Assembly (NCBI GenBank): GCA_023459495.1
Contig: JAEWTL010000029.1
Span: 1-53,997 of the forward strand
Source of the DNA: Bacillota bacterium
GTDB taxonomy: Bacteria > Bacillota > Clostridia > Christensenellales > SZUA-584
Direction of reading: 5' to 3'
Length of the DNA: 53,997 bases
Shown here: positions 24,518-32,452 of the stretch, in pieces
Layout: each line of letters starts with the position of its first letter
How positions within the stretch are numbered: position 1 is the first letter of the stretch
Notes under the pieces: generated by a model
What the model saw: only the letters and a program-made list of their open reading frames with translations
What the model was told of the DNA's origin: nothing
Database searches by the model: none
Program-made: the position numbers and the translations under genes

Positions 24518-26425
24518 ATGAACAGCGGATTAGTGCGAATCGCCGCAGCGGTACCCCGGGTAGCGGTAGGCAACATTGAGAAAAACAGGGCCGAGATTGC
24601 CTCAATGATGGCGGAAGCGGCGGAACAGGGCGCGGCAATCGTCGCGTTCCCGGAGCTTTCCCTCACTTCCTACACGCTGGGAGACCTTTTTCGGCAGCGC
24701 AGCGTGCGAGAGCAGGGCGAAGCGGAACTAAGAAAGCTTTTAGACGATACGAAGCACCTTCCGGTGATGGCCGTGATCGGCATGCCGGTATACTTTGGGG
24801 ATAAATTGTACAACACAGCGGCGGTATTCCAGTCCGGCAAACTGCTTGGCGTGGTGCCCAAGGCCTATATCCCCAACTATCAGGAATATTACGAACAGCG
24901 TTGGTTTGCTTCCGGCATCGACCTTATGGGACAGACGATTACGCTCTCCGGGCAGGAAGCGCCCTTTGGCACGGACATCCTGTTTACCTGCGCGGAGGTG
25001 CCGGATTTTATCGTGGGCGTGGAACTGTGCGAGGATCTGTGGGTCCCCTTCCCTCCGCACGCGTTTCAGGCCATGGCGGGCTCCATGCTGTGTATCAATA
25101 TTTCGGCGAGCAATGAGCTTGCGGGCAAGAGCGATTACCGGCGCGAGATGATCGTGCAGGAGTCCGGCAGGTACGTATGCGCTTATGCCTATGTGTCCGC
25201 TGGCCCGGGCGAGTCCACCACGGACGCGGTGTTTGGCGGGCATATCGTGATGGCCGAGAACGGATATCTGCTGAGGAGCTCGGAGCGCTTCTCGTTCGAC
25301 GCGCATATGGAGGTCACGGAGTTCGATCTGCACCGCCTCTCGCACGATCGCATACTGCGCAACACATTCCAGTCCCAGATGCCGCCCCGCGCTTACCGCC
25401 GGGTGGCTTTCCGTGCGGAACAGACGCAGCCGTGCTTTCGTAATGTGAACCGCATGCCCTTCGTGCCGGAGGATGAGGCGGCGCGAAACGCGCGCTGCGA
25501 AGAAGTGTTCAACATTCAAGTGACGGCGCTGCAGCGCAGGCTGCGGCATACCAAAGCGCAGCACATGGTCATCGGCGTATCGGGCGGGCTGGATTCCGCG
25601 CTGGCGTTGATGGTGGCTTCCGAGGCCGCAAAGCGTAATGGGCAAAGCGGCGACGCGGTGATCGGCGTGGTGATGCCGGGCTTTGGCAGCACTGATGCCA
25701 CGCAATCGCTGGCGCGGCGGCTGGTGCTCGCCACGGGAGCCGAACTGCGCGAGATCAGCATCGTCGAAGCGTCCAGAGCGCATCTTGCGGACATCGGCCA
25801 CGGCGGGGAGGCGGACATCACCTACGAGAACGCCCAGGCGCGAGAGCGCACGCAAGTGCTGATGGACCTGTCCAATCAGGAAAAAGGTTTCGTGGTCGGT
25901 ACCGGCGACTTGTCCGAACTTTCACTGGGTTTCTGCACCTATGCGGGAGACCAGATCTCCATGTATGGCGTCAACGCGGGTGTTGCCAAGACGCTGATCC
26001 GAGAGATTACGCTGTATGCGTCCAGAAAGGATGCGGCGTTACACGAGATTGCCAAAGAGATCGTGGCGATTCCGCCTTCGCCCGAGCTGTTGCCCCCCGG
26101 AGAGGGTGACGAGCGGCAGGATACGCAAAAGCAGATCGGTCCGTACGAGCTTAACGACTTCTTCATGTATTACATGCTGCGGTTCGAGATGGCCCCGGCG
26201 AAGATACTGATGCTCGCGGCGTATGCTTATCCCGAGTATCCGCGCGAGCAGATCAAGGAGCAGCTCAAGAAGTTTTACTGGCGGTTCTTTGGTTCACAGT
26301 TCAAGCGTTCCTGCATGCCGGACGGCCCCAAGGTGGGCAGCGTATCCCTCTCTCCCCGCGGCGACTGGCGCATGCCCTCCGACGCGGAGGCTGCGATGTG
26401 GGTAAAGGCGCTGGATGAGGAATAA
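24518..26425 (+). CDS. nadE: Glutamine-dependent NAD+ synthetase
   Basis: Converts nicotinate adenine dinucleotide to NAD+, using ammonia channelled from glutamine. The N-terminal nitrilase-type glutaminase has the triad E46 (AFPELSLTSY), K115 (VPKAYIPN) and C171 (VELCEDLW). The C-terminal synthetase has the ATP-pyrophosphatase P-loop SGGLDS at 355-360 and GTGDLSELSLGFCTYAGD. Length 635, as in the two-domain enzymes. GGAGG is 5 nt before the ATG. It is coupled to the binding protein upstream and followed by a large block of palindromic repeats. Confidence 0.96.
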   Translation: MNSGLVRIAAAVPRVAVGNIEKNRAEIASMMAEAAEQGAAIVAFPELSLTSYTLGDLFRQRSVREQGEAELRKLLDDTKHLPVMAVIGMPVYFGDKLYNTAAVFQSGKLLGVVPKAYIPNYQEYYEQRWFASGIDLMGQTITLSGQEAPFGTDILFTCAEVPDFIVGVELCEDLWVPFPPHAFQAMAGSMLCINISASNELAGKSDYRREMIVQESGRYVCAYAYVSAGPGESTTDAVFGGHIVMAENGYLLRSSERFSFDAHMEVTEFDLHRLSHDRILRNTFQSQMPPRAYRRVAFRAEQTQPCFRNVNRMPFVPEDEAARNARCEEVFNIQVTALQRRLRHTKAQHMVIGVSGGLDSALALMVASEAAKRNGQSGDAVIGVVMPGFGSTDATQSLARRLVLATGAELREISIVEASRAHLADIGHGGEADITYENAQARERTQVLMDLSNQEKGFVVGTGDLSELSLGFCTYAGDQISMYGVNAGVAKTLIREITLYASRKDAALHEIAKEIVAIPPSPELLPPGEGDERQDTQKQIGPYELNDFFMYYMLRFEMAPAKILMLAAYAYPEYPREQIKEQLKKFYWRFFGSQFKRSCMPDGPKVGSVSLSPRGDWRMPSDAEAAMWVKALDEE

Positions 26426-26441
26426 AAGCTAAATAAGTATA

Positions 26442-26694
26442 TTTGGAGGCGCTGCCTCCAAACCTTCACCCCACAAAGCTTTGCTTTGCGGGGACCTCAA
26501 ACCACCGCTCAAGGGGCGATGCCCCTTGAGAATCCCATTGTACAAAACGCCCTGTTCAGGGCGTTTTGTGATTGAGAACCTTTGATAAATTTGTTTATCA
26601 TAAATACATCAGGGGAATGCCTAGGCATTCCCCGCGCGTCTTTTGCTTCTTTTCTTCAAGAAAAGAAGCGGGAGTGCGAGGGCAGCGCCCTCGC
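26442..26694. repeat. Palindromic repeat cluster B (composite plus extra modules)
   Basis: The stretch between nadE and the convergent small membrane gene has seven named hairpins in order: TTGGAGGC/GCCTCCAA (26443-26461), CCCCACAAAGC/GCTTTGCGGGG (26469-26493), CTCAAGGGGC/GCCCCTTGAG (26508-26530), CAAAACGCCCTG/CAGGGCGTTTTG (26543-26568), GGGGAATGCC/GGCATTCCCC (26612-26633), GCTTCTTTTCTT/AAGAAAAGAAGC (26645-26669) and GCGAGGGC/GCCCTCGC (26676-26694), plus a small TGATAAA/TTTATCA hairpin (26583-26600). The first, third and fourth, with linkers, are the reverse complement of the composites at 40300-40384 and 48116-48203; the second interrupts the composite here. No reading frame of note is present. 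Confidence 0.85.
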
Positions 26695-26718
26695 AAAGAA
26701 CCCTAAGGGGCAGCTACC

Positions 26719-27129
26719 CTACAGCCGTGCAGGTTTGCGGGTGAGCGCGAGGATGCCGCCGATTAGCAGCAGCACCATGGGCACAAAGCTGGAAACCGAG
26801 ATCAGCGAAAGCCCGGCTGCCACGATCAGCATTACGCCGCCGGTTTTGTCCTCCCGCTCGAGGCGCGCTGCGCCCATGTAACCCAGCACCGCGGCAGCAG
26901 CGCTGAGCGCAAAGCATACGCCCACTACGATTACGATCACACCAGCCGCAGCACCCAATGCGCCCTGCGCAATGTACGGCGCGGCTGAATCCTGCAAAAT
27001 GGCGTTCAAAATGCTGCCTGCCGTACCCGCAAACAGCAGTACGGCGATGATCGCGACGAGCAGCAGCGCGGCAACCACGGTGCAGAGTATCGCTCCGATG
27101 AGACCCAACGTGTATTCCGGTTTGTACAT
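26719..27129 (-). CDS. Small integral membrane protein, DUF4064-like
   Basis: A 136-residue protein with an MYKPEYTLGLIGAIL start and about four hydrophobic helices (9-36, 56-86, 92-108, 110-128), ending in a short basic tail. The layout resembles DUF4064-type small membrane proteins of Bacillota; function unknown. AGAGGTGG lies 5 nt before ATG 27129; a longer frame begins upstream but lacks a ribosome site and crosses the mreB terminator. It stands alone between repeat cluster B and mreB. Confidence 0.65.
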   Translation of the reverse strand: MYKPEYTLGLIGAILCTVVAALLLVAIIAVLLFAGTAGSILNAILQDSAAPYIAQGALGAAAGVIVIVVGVCFALSAAAAVLGYMGAARLEREDKTGGVMLIVAAGLSLISVSSFVPMVLLLIGGILALTRKPARL

Positions 27130-27195
27130 AAAAGCCACCTCTTGATTTAAAATAGTATGCGCGCATAAAGCAGTCGATACGCGCTTGAGACCAAT

Positions 27196-27223
27196 AAAAA
27201 ATGCCCGCGTTGCTGCGGGCATT
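27196..27223 (-). terminator. Rho-independent terminator of mreB
   Basis: On the minus strand a 9-bp stem AATGCCCGC/GCGGGCATT with 6-nt loop is followed by TTTTTT. Confidence 0.9.
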
Positions 27224-27236
27224 CGTTGTGCTTTTC

Positions 27237-28280
27237 TCAATAGTTGTCGTAGAAATCCCCGCGGCGATAGTCATATACCGTGCCGTTTGCGTACAGGTCC
27301 ATGCTGTCGAGCGCCATGCCCGTGCCGATCGCCACGCATGAGATCGCGTCTTCCGCGACATAGCACGGAATGCCGGTCTTTTCGCTGAGAAGCCTGTCCA
27401 ACCCGTAAAGCAACGCGCCGCCCCCTGTCATACAGATGCCGTTCTCCGCGATGTCGGACGAAAGCTCCGGCGGAACGCGCTCCAACACGCCGTGTAGCGT
27501 CTCCATCATGGTGTTCAGGGGCTCTTCGAGCGCTTCAATGGTTTCGTTCGAGGAGAGGGTTACGACCTTGGGCAGACCGGAAATGAGGTTGCGGCCTGCG
27601 ACCTCCATGTATACCTGCTCCTTGCGCGGAAACGCGGAGCCGATGTTGATCTTGATTTCCTCAGCGGTGCGTTCGCCGATGAGCATGTTGTGCTTTTTCT
27701 TCATGTAGCGCACAAGGGCTTCGTCGAACTTGTCCCCCGCCACCTTGACGGAGTCGCTGATGACGATGCCGCCCAGCGAGATGACCGCGATGTCCGTGGT
27801 ACCGCCGCCGATATCGATGACCATGTTGCCAAACGGCGCGGCGATATCGATGCCCGCACCGATCGCTGCTGCCATGGGTTCTTCAATAAGCGCGGTATGG
27901 CGCGCGCCGGCTTCCTCAGTCGCCTCAATCACGGAGCGCTTTTCCACCTCGGTAACGCCCGATGGCACGCAGACGATGACGCGCGGCTTGAAGAACAGCC
28001 TGCGGCCGATCACCTTGCGCAAGAAGTAGCGCAGCATGCGTTCTGTGTCATGAAAGTTGGAAATGACGCCGTTGCGGAGCGGTCTCACCGCGACGATGTT
28101 GCCCGGTGTACGACCAAGCATGACGCGCGCTTCTTCTCCGATGGCGATAATCTCGCCTGTATTCCGGTTTACCGCGACCACTGATGGTTCGCGCAGTACG
28201 ATCCCTTTGCCCTTGACGTATACGAGTACGCTTGCGGTACCTAAATCTATACCAACATCGTTAAATTCCAGCAATGCCAT
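27237..28280 (-). CDS. mreB: Rod-shape protein MreB (Mbl-type actin homologue)
   Basis: Bacterial actin that organises lateral wall synthesis. Actin-fold ATP motifs are present: phosphate 1 IDLGTA (11-16), phosphate 2 IDIGGGTTD (155-163) and the adenosine motif MTGGGALLYG near 290. Length 347, with a C-terminal tail DYRRGDFYDNY. It is not followed by mreC and mreD, so it is more like a stand-alone Mbl or MreBH paralogue. It has its own promoter (28344-28372) at the end of dus and a terminator after it. Confidence 0.95.
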   Translation of the reverse strand: MALLEFNDVGIDLGTASVLVYVKGKGIVLREPSVVAVNRNTGEIIAIGEEARVMLGRTPGNIVAVRPLRNGVISNFHDTERMLRYFLRKVIGRRLFFKPRVIVCVPSGVTEVEKRSVIEATEEAGARHTALIEEPMAAAIGAGIDIAAPFGNMVIDIGGGTTDIAVISLGGIVISDSVKVAGDKFDEALVRYMKKKHNMLIGERTAEEIKINIGSAFPRKEQVYMEVAGRNLISGLPKVVTLSSNETIEALEEPLNTMMETLHGVLERVPPELSSDIAENGICMTGGGALLYGLDRLLSEKTGIPCYVAEDAISCVAIGTGMALDSMDLYANGTVYDYRRGDFYDNY

Positions 28281-28343
28281 CTGTTTAGAAGCTCCCCCCG
28301 CGATTTTCTACCACCCACCACTGCATATCCGCAGATAGATTAT

Positions 28344-28372
28344 ACTATAATACAAACAACGTCATTTTTCAA
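28344..28372 (-). promoter_or_regulatory. mreB promoter
   Basis: On the minus strand: TTGAAA (28367-28372), 17-bp spacer, TATAGT (28344-28349); a TATAAT partly overlaps it downstream. The -35 overlaps the last codons of dus. Confidence 0.65.
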
Positions 28373-29373
28373 CCGGGTTTATCGTGACAATTTTGCAATA
28401 AAGCCGTATTTTCGTCCTTTTTGCTTAAAAACACGTCTGTCAGGCGTATCAGATCATTCAAGGTTTCAAGCCGCACAGCCGCTTCACGCAGCTTTCCCGC
28501 ACCTGCGAATCCTTTGAAATACCATGCCGCGTGTTTGCGCATCTGCCGCATGGCGATATATTCGCCCTTGGCCGATACCGCAATGCGAGCCTGACGCAAC
28601 AGCGTCTCCATGCGTTCCTGCGGCGCGGCGGGCGGCAGCGTCTGCCCCGTGCGCATAAGGTGCAGGATCTCGCGGAAGAGAAACGGATTGCCCAGCGCGC
28701 CGCGCGCTGCCATTACGACGTCGCAGCCGGTGCGGCCCAGCATGTCCAGCGCGTCCTGCGCGCAGAAGATATCGCCGTTGCCTGTGACCGGAACGGACAC
28801 CGCCCGCTTTACCTGCGCGATGATATCCCAGTCCGCCTTGCCGCTGTAAAACTGCTGCCGTGTGCGTCCGTGGATCGTGAGTGCTGCAGCACCCGCATCC
28901 TGAGCCATCTTCGCGAACTCCACTGCGTTCACAGAAAGCTCATCCCAGCCCTTGCGGAACTTGACGGTGACCGGCAGCGGGCTGACTTTTACTGCGGCGC
29001 GGATGATGCGCTTGGCCAGCGGCAGGTCCTTCATCAGCGCGCAGCCCTGCAGGCCGCCCGTAATCTTGGGTGCGGGACAGCCCATGTTGAGGTCGATTAC
29101 ACTGAGGCGCGTGGAAAATGCTTCGCAAAGCTGCTGAATGGAAAAGACGACGGCGTCCGGATCGGATGCGAAAAGCTGAACGCCGAAGACATCCTCGTTT
29201 TCCGCCGGACTTAAAAGCGCGGCGGTACGCTCGGAGCCGTATTCGAGGCCCTTAGCGCTCACCATTTCGGTAAAGGTGAACCCCGCACCCTGTTCAATGG
29301 CGATCTGACGGAAGGCGGCATCGGTAATGCCGGCCATGGGCGCGAGCCAGACGTTGCTGCGGGTGGGAATCAC
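28369..29373 (-). CDS. dus: tRNA-dihydrouridine synthase (DusB type)
   Basis: FMN-dependent enzyme that reduces uridine to dihydrouridine in tRNA D-loops. LAPMAGITDAAFR (10-22) is the flavin-binding start, the catalytic cysteine is C99 in NMGCPAPK, HGRTR lies at about 174-178, and the phosphate site NGDI follows near 200. Length 334. The ATG overlaps the stop of the upstream anchored protein by 4 nt, so both are in one operon. In many Bacillota dusB sits near lysS and greA, as here. One oddity: GGLQGCALM replaces the more usual Gly/Ser-rich GAGSALL stretch. Confidence 0.93.
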   Translation of the reverse strand: MIPTRSNVWLAPMAGITDAAFRQIAIEQGAGFTFTEMVSAKGLEYGSERTAALLSPAENEDVFGVQLFASDPDAVVFSIQQLCEAFSTRLSVIDLNMGCPAPKITGGLQGCALMKDLPLAKRIIRAAVKVSPLPVTVKFRKGWDELSVNAVEFAKMAQDAGAAALTIHGRTRQQFYSGKADWDIIAQVKRAVSVPVTGNGDIFCAQDALDMLGRTGCDVVMAARGALGNPFLFREILHLMRTGQTLPPAAPQERMETLLRQARIAVSAKGEYIAMRQMRKHAAWYFKGFAGAGKLREAAVRLETLNDLIRLTDVFLSKKDENTALLQNCHDKPG

Positions 29374-29987
29374 TCCTCGATGACCTCGCTTACCGCCGAG
29401 TCGTCCTCCGAAACCTCGGGCGTGGACGTAGGCGAAGGAGCGGGGGAGGGCGTAGGCGTCACGGACGGCGAGGGCGATGGCAGCACCTCGAGCTGGTCCA
29501 TCTGTACAACGCGCCAGCTGTCCTCATAGCGCACCAGCGTGACTTCGTACACCGCGTTTACCCATGCGGGCGGCGTCTCGCTTAAGGTCGTATCGGTAGT
29601 GGCGTAAAGGTCGGCGCGGATGCCCGTAACCTCCTCGGTTACGCGCAGCTTAACCGTCCTGTTCCACGGAAAAATCAGCGTAAACCCCACGTCGGCGCTG
29701 TAATTATAGCTGGATACATCGTATGGGTCATAGGCATTGGTGGAAAGCAGTGCGTCACTTTCCAAAAAGCCCTTAGAGAATACCTTGGACAAGGTAGAAG
29801 TATCGGAATCGGTCAGTATTGCGTCGGCGCGCGCGTGCAAGCCGTCCTTGACGAGCGTCTGCACGGTCATGTAGTCCATGGCGATAAAAAAGGACAGTAC
29901 GACAAGGCCAACGATTGCCGCGCCGACCAGCAGCCGCGAGAGCAGATACCATAGAAAACGAAATGTCAGCAGTGCGCCATTAGACAT
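29370..29987 (-). CDS. Single-pass membrane protein of unknown function with Pro/Ser tail
   Basis: A 205-residue protein. A helix at about 10-37 anchors it; the external domain (about 45-160) is predicted alpha/beta without recognised motifs, and the C-terminal 35 residues are a Pro/Ser/Thr spacer ending in an acidic stretch. GGAGGC lies 5 nt before ATG 29987. It overlaps dus by 4 nt and comes after the lysS terminator, so it starts a small operon with dus. Similar proteins often sit beside lysS/greA in Clostridia, but I cannot name a family with confidence. Confidence 0.65.
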   Translation of the reverse strand: MSNGALLTFRFLWYLLSRLLVGAAIVGLVVLSFFIAMDYMTVQTLVKDGLHARADAILTDSDTSTLSKVFSKGFLESDALLSTNAYDPYDVSSYNYSADVGFTLIFPWNRTVKLRVTEEVTGIRADLYATTDTTLSETPPAWVNAVYEVTLVRYEDSWRVVQMDQLEVLPSPSPSVTPTPSPAPSPTSTPEVSEDDSAVSEVIEE

Positions 29988-30054
29988 ACCGTGCCTCCGA
30001 TCATGCATCATCATACCACAACGCGGCGCAACGGGCAACCGCGCGAATTTGTAT

Positions 30055-30081
30055 AAAAAAGCAGGGCATATTATGCCCTGC
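30055..30081 (-). terminator. Rho-independent terminator of greA-lysS
   Basis: On the minus strand a perfect 9-bp stem GCAGGGCAT/ATGCCCTGC with a 3-nt loop is followed by TTTTTT. Confidence 0.92.
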
Positions 30082-30095
30082 CGTTGCTGTTTCTA

Positions 30096-31577
30096 TTACT
30101 CCCTCGGCTTCATCGTGGGGAAAAGGATCACGTCCCGGATCGAGTAACTGTCGGTCAGCAGCATCACCATCCGGTCGATGCCGATGCCCATGCCGCCCGT
30201 GGGAGGCATGCCGTACTCGAGCGCCGTCAGAAAGTCTTCGTCCATCACATGCGCTTCCTCATCGCCCTGCGCGCGTGCCTTGGCCTGCTGCACAAAGCGG
30301 TCACGCTGGTCGTCCGGGTCGTTGAGCTCGGAGAAGGCGTTGGCCATCTCGCGGCCCGTGATGAACGCCTCGAAGCGCTCGGTAAGCCACGGAGCGTTGG
30401 GGTCCTTCTTGGCCAGCGGCGAAACCTCCACTGGATAGCCGGTGATGAACGTGGGCTGAGTAAGCTTGTCCTCTACAAACGCATCGAAAGCCGCATATAA
30501 AAGCTCACCGCGCGTCATGGGCTTTTCGAACTCGAGCCCAAGGCCTTTGGCGATTTCCCTTGCCTGCTCGTCGGTGCAGCCGGAGAAATCCGCGCCGGTG
30601 TATTCCTTCACCGCGTCCACCATCGTAAGCCTGCGCCACGGCGGGGTTACATCCACTTCAACACCCTGATACGTAACCTTGCCTGTGCCATAAAGGTCCA
30701 TCGCGCAGGCATAGAACAGATTTTCACACAGATTCATCATGTCATCCACATTGGCGTACGCCTGATACAGCTCCACCGTGGTGAACTCCGGGTTGTGCTT
30801 GATATCCATGCCTTCGTTGCGGAAGATGCGTCCGACCTCGTATACCCTCTCGAAACCGCCCACGATGAGCCGCTTTAAGTGCAGCTCGGTCGCGATGCGC
30901 AGGTACATGTCGATGTCGAGCGTGTTGTGGTGCGTAATGAACGGCCGCGCGGCAGCGCCGCCCGCTTCGCTCATCAGCACGGGTGTTTCCACTTCCATAT
31001 AGCCGATCTCGTCCAAGTACTGCCGGATGCGCCGCACGATGCGCGAGCGTGCGATAAACGTCGCCTTTACCTCGGGGTTGACGATCAGGTCCACATAGCG
31101 CTGGCGGTAGCGCAGATCCGGGTCCTTGAGGCCATGGAACTTCTCGGGCAGCGGCAGCAGCGACTTGGAGAGCAGCGTAATTGCCGTTGTTTTGACAGAA
31201 ACTTCACCTGCATTGGTCTTGAAAACCTCGCCCTCTGCGCCGATGATGTCTCCGATGTCCATCTTTTTAAACTGTACATAGGGCTCCTCACCCATCATGT
31301 CCAGCCGAACGTAAAGCTGCAGCTGGCCTGCCACATCCTGAATGTGCGCAAAACAGGCCTTGCCCATGATGCGCTTGGAAAGTATACGTCCCGCAACGCG
31401 CACCGTCTTGCCTTCCAGCGTTTCAAAATCCGCCACGACCTGCGCGGAAGAATGCGTTTTGTCATAACGCGTCAGTAAAAAAGGATCGCTGCCGGTTTCG
31501 CGCAGCGATTCGAGCTTCTCGCGCCTGACGCGCAGGATCTCGCTTAGATCCTCGAATGTCTGTGTCTTGTCCTCCAT
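30096..31577 (-). CDS. lysS: Lysyl-tRNA synthetase, class II
   Basis: Charges tRNA-Lys. The N-terminal OB-fold anticodon domain spans about 55-145 (TVRVAGRILSKRIMGKACF). Class II motif 2 is in FRNEGMDIKHNPEFTTVELY and motif 3 in GMGIGIDRMVMLLTD, near the C-terminus. Length 493 is typical. AGAGGT precedes the ATG. It lies 9 nt after greA, in the same operon, a common arrangement in Bacillota. Confidence 0.97.
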   Translation of the reverse strand: MEDKTQTFEDLSEILRVRREKLESLRETGSDPFLLTRYDKTHSSAQVVADFETLEGKTVRVAGRILSKRIMGKACFAHIQDVAGQLQLYVRLDMMGEEPYVQFKKMDIGDIIGAEGEVFKTNAGEVSVKTTAITLLSKSLLPLPEKFHGLKDPDLRYRQRYVDLIVNPEVKATFIARSRIVRRIRQYLDEIGYMEVETPVLMSEAGGAAARPFITHHNTLDIDMYLRIATELHLKRLIVGGFERVYEVGRIFRNEGMDIKHNPEFTTVELYQAYANVDDMMNLCENLFYACAMDLYGTGKVTYQGVEVDVTPPWRRLTMVDAVKEYTGADFSGCTDEQAREIAKGLGLEFEKPMTRGELLYAAFDAFVEDKLTQPTFITGYPVEVSPLAKKDPNAPWLTERFEAFITGREMANAFSELNDPDDQRDRFVQQAKARAQGDEEAHVMDEDFLTALEYGMPPTGGMGIGIDRMVMLLTDSYSIRDVILFPTMKPRE

Positions 31578-31586
31578 GATTACCTC

Positions 31587-32063
31587 TTACTTCTTGATGC
31601 TGACCACTTTAAGCTGAATTTCACCCGCAGGGGTTTTGACGACCGCAATTTCGCCCACCTTTTTGCCGATGAGCGCGCTGCCCACCGGGGACTCGTTGGA
31701 GATGCGGTTACGGTCCGCGTCCGCTTCAACGGAACCCACGATCTGATACTGTTCCTCTTCGTTGAACTCCAGATCGAGAATACGTACCGTGGTTCCGATG
31801 TTGACTGTACTGGGATCGACCGAAGTGTCCTCCAGCACAACCGCGTTGCGCAGCATCTTCTCAAGCTGGGCGATTTCGGCTTCCACGCGGGCCTGCTCGT
31901 TTTTCGCTTCGTCGTACTCGGCGTTTTCCGAGAGGTCGCCAAAAGCGCGCGCCTCCTTGATTTGTTCGGAAATTTCCGCCCGTTTTACAGTCTTTAAATA
32001 GTCAAGTTTTTCCTGTTTTTCCTTTAAGCCATCCTCTGTGAGTATGACCGCTTCGTTCGCCAT
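31587..32063 (-). CDS. greA: Transcription elongation factor GreA
   Basis: Rescues backtracked RNA polymerase by stimulating transcript cleavage. The N-terminal coiled coil (about 10-75) contains the acidic tip ARAFGDLSENAEYDEAKNEQ, and the C-terminal FKBP-like domain ends with IQLKVVSIKK. 158 residues, usual. GGAGGGAG is 5-6 nt before the ATG. It is the first gene of greA-lysS, driven by a fully consensus promoter and a leader with a long-range stem. Confidence 0.96.
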   Translation of the reverse strand: MANEAVILTEDGLKEKQEKLDYLKTVKRAEISEQIKEARAFGDLSENAEYDEAKNEQARVEAEIAQLEKMLRNAVVLEDTSVDPSTVNIGTTVRILDLEFNEEEQYQIVGSVEADADRNRISNESPVGSALIGKKVGEIAVVKTPAGEIQLKVVSIKK

Positions 32064-32080
32064 TATGCTCCCTCCGAGTT

Positions 32081-32151
32081 CCCTTAGTTGTTTGATAATA
32101 TGTTCAATTCAAACGGTATTATACCGGAAAATGTGGTCACCAGACTAAGGG
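32081..32151 (-). promoter_or_regulatory. Long-range stem in the greA leader
   Basis: CCCTTAGT (32081-32088) and ACTAAGGG (32144-32151) can pair over a 55-nt loop that contains a near-palindrome CGGTATTATACCG (32114-32126). In the RNA the stem ends a few nt before the greA Shine-Dalgarno, so folding could affect translation. Confidence 0.4.
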
Positions 32152-32176
32152 CCAGAACCCAAATTTTAATATCGTG

Positions 32177-32205
32177 ATTATAGGACAACCCCCCATTATT
32201 GTCAA
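32177..32205 (-). promoter_or_regulatory. Consensus promoter of greA-lysS
   Basis: On the minus strand: TTGACA (32200-32205), 17-bp spacer, TATAAT (32177-32182); both boxes are perfect. It stands back to back with the serC promoter, with only 12 bp between the two -35 boxes. Confidence 0.9.
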
Positions 32206-32217
32206 GAATAAAGCCTT

Positions 32218-32245
32218 TTGCAAAGCGGTGGTTTTGTTATATAAT
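32218..32245 (+). promoter_or_regulatory. Promoter of serC-serA
   Basis: TTGCAA (32218-32223), 16-bp spacer, TATAAT (32240-32245). The leader to serC is about 200 nt. It contains a 57-codon frame from ATG 32252 without a ribosome site and a hairpin GCGGC-TATGCT-GCCGC (32396-32411). No known riboswitch was recognised. Confidence 0.7.
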
Positions 32246-32452
32246 ATAAAAATGAAAGGAAAAGTCATTCTTGCGGTTAAAAAATTCAGCGTGATAAATC
32301 GGCAAAGTGACCTTGCCCCTATTGTAATTGAAACAGGCTCGGAATATAATAATTCAAATACTGCTTGTTATTTTTTTATCAAACAACACCCAATTGCGGC
32401 TATGCTGCCGCTTATGACTTTGTAACTCATATCTTTCAAAGGGAGGAAAACC

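Noticed and set aside
24740..25855. Long open frame antisense to nadE (371 codons)
   Set aside because: His/Arg-rich shadow sequence; nadE motifs are intact on the plus strand.
32252..32425. Small plus-strand reading frame of 57 codons in the serC leader
   Set aside because: No ribosome binding site, no family resemblance, and it begins right after the promoter; treated as untranslated leader.
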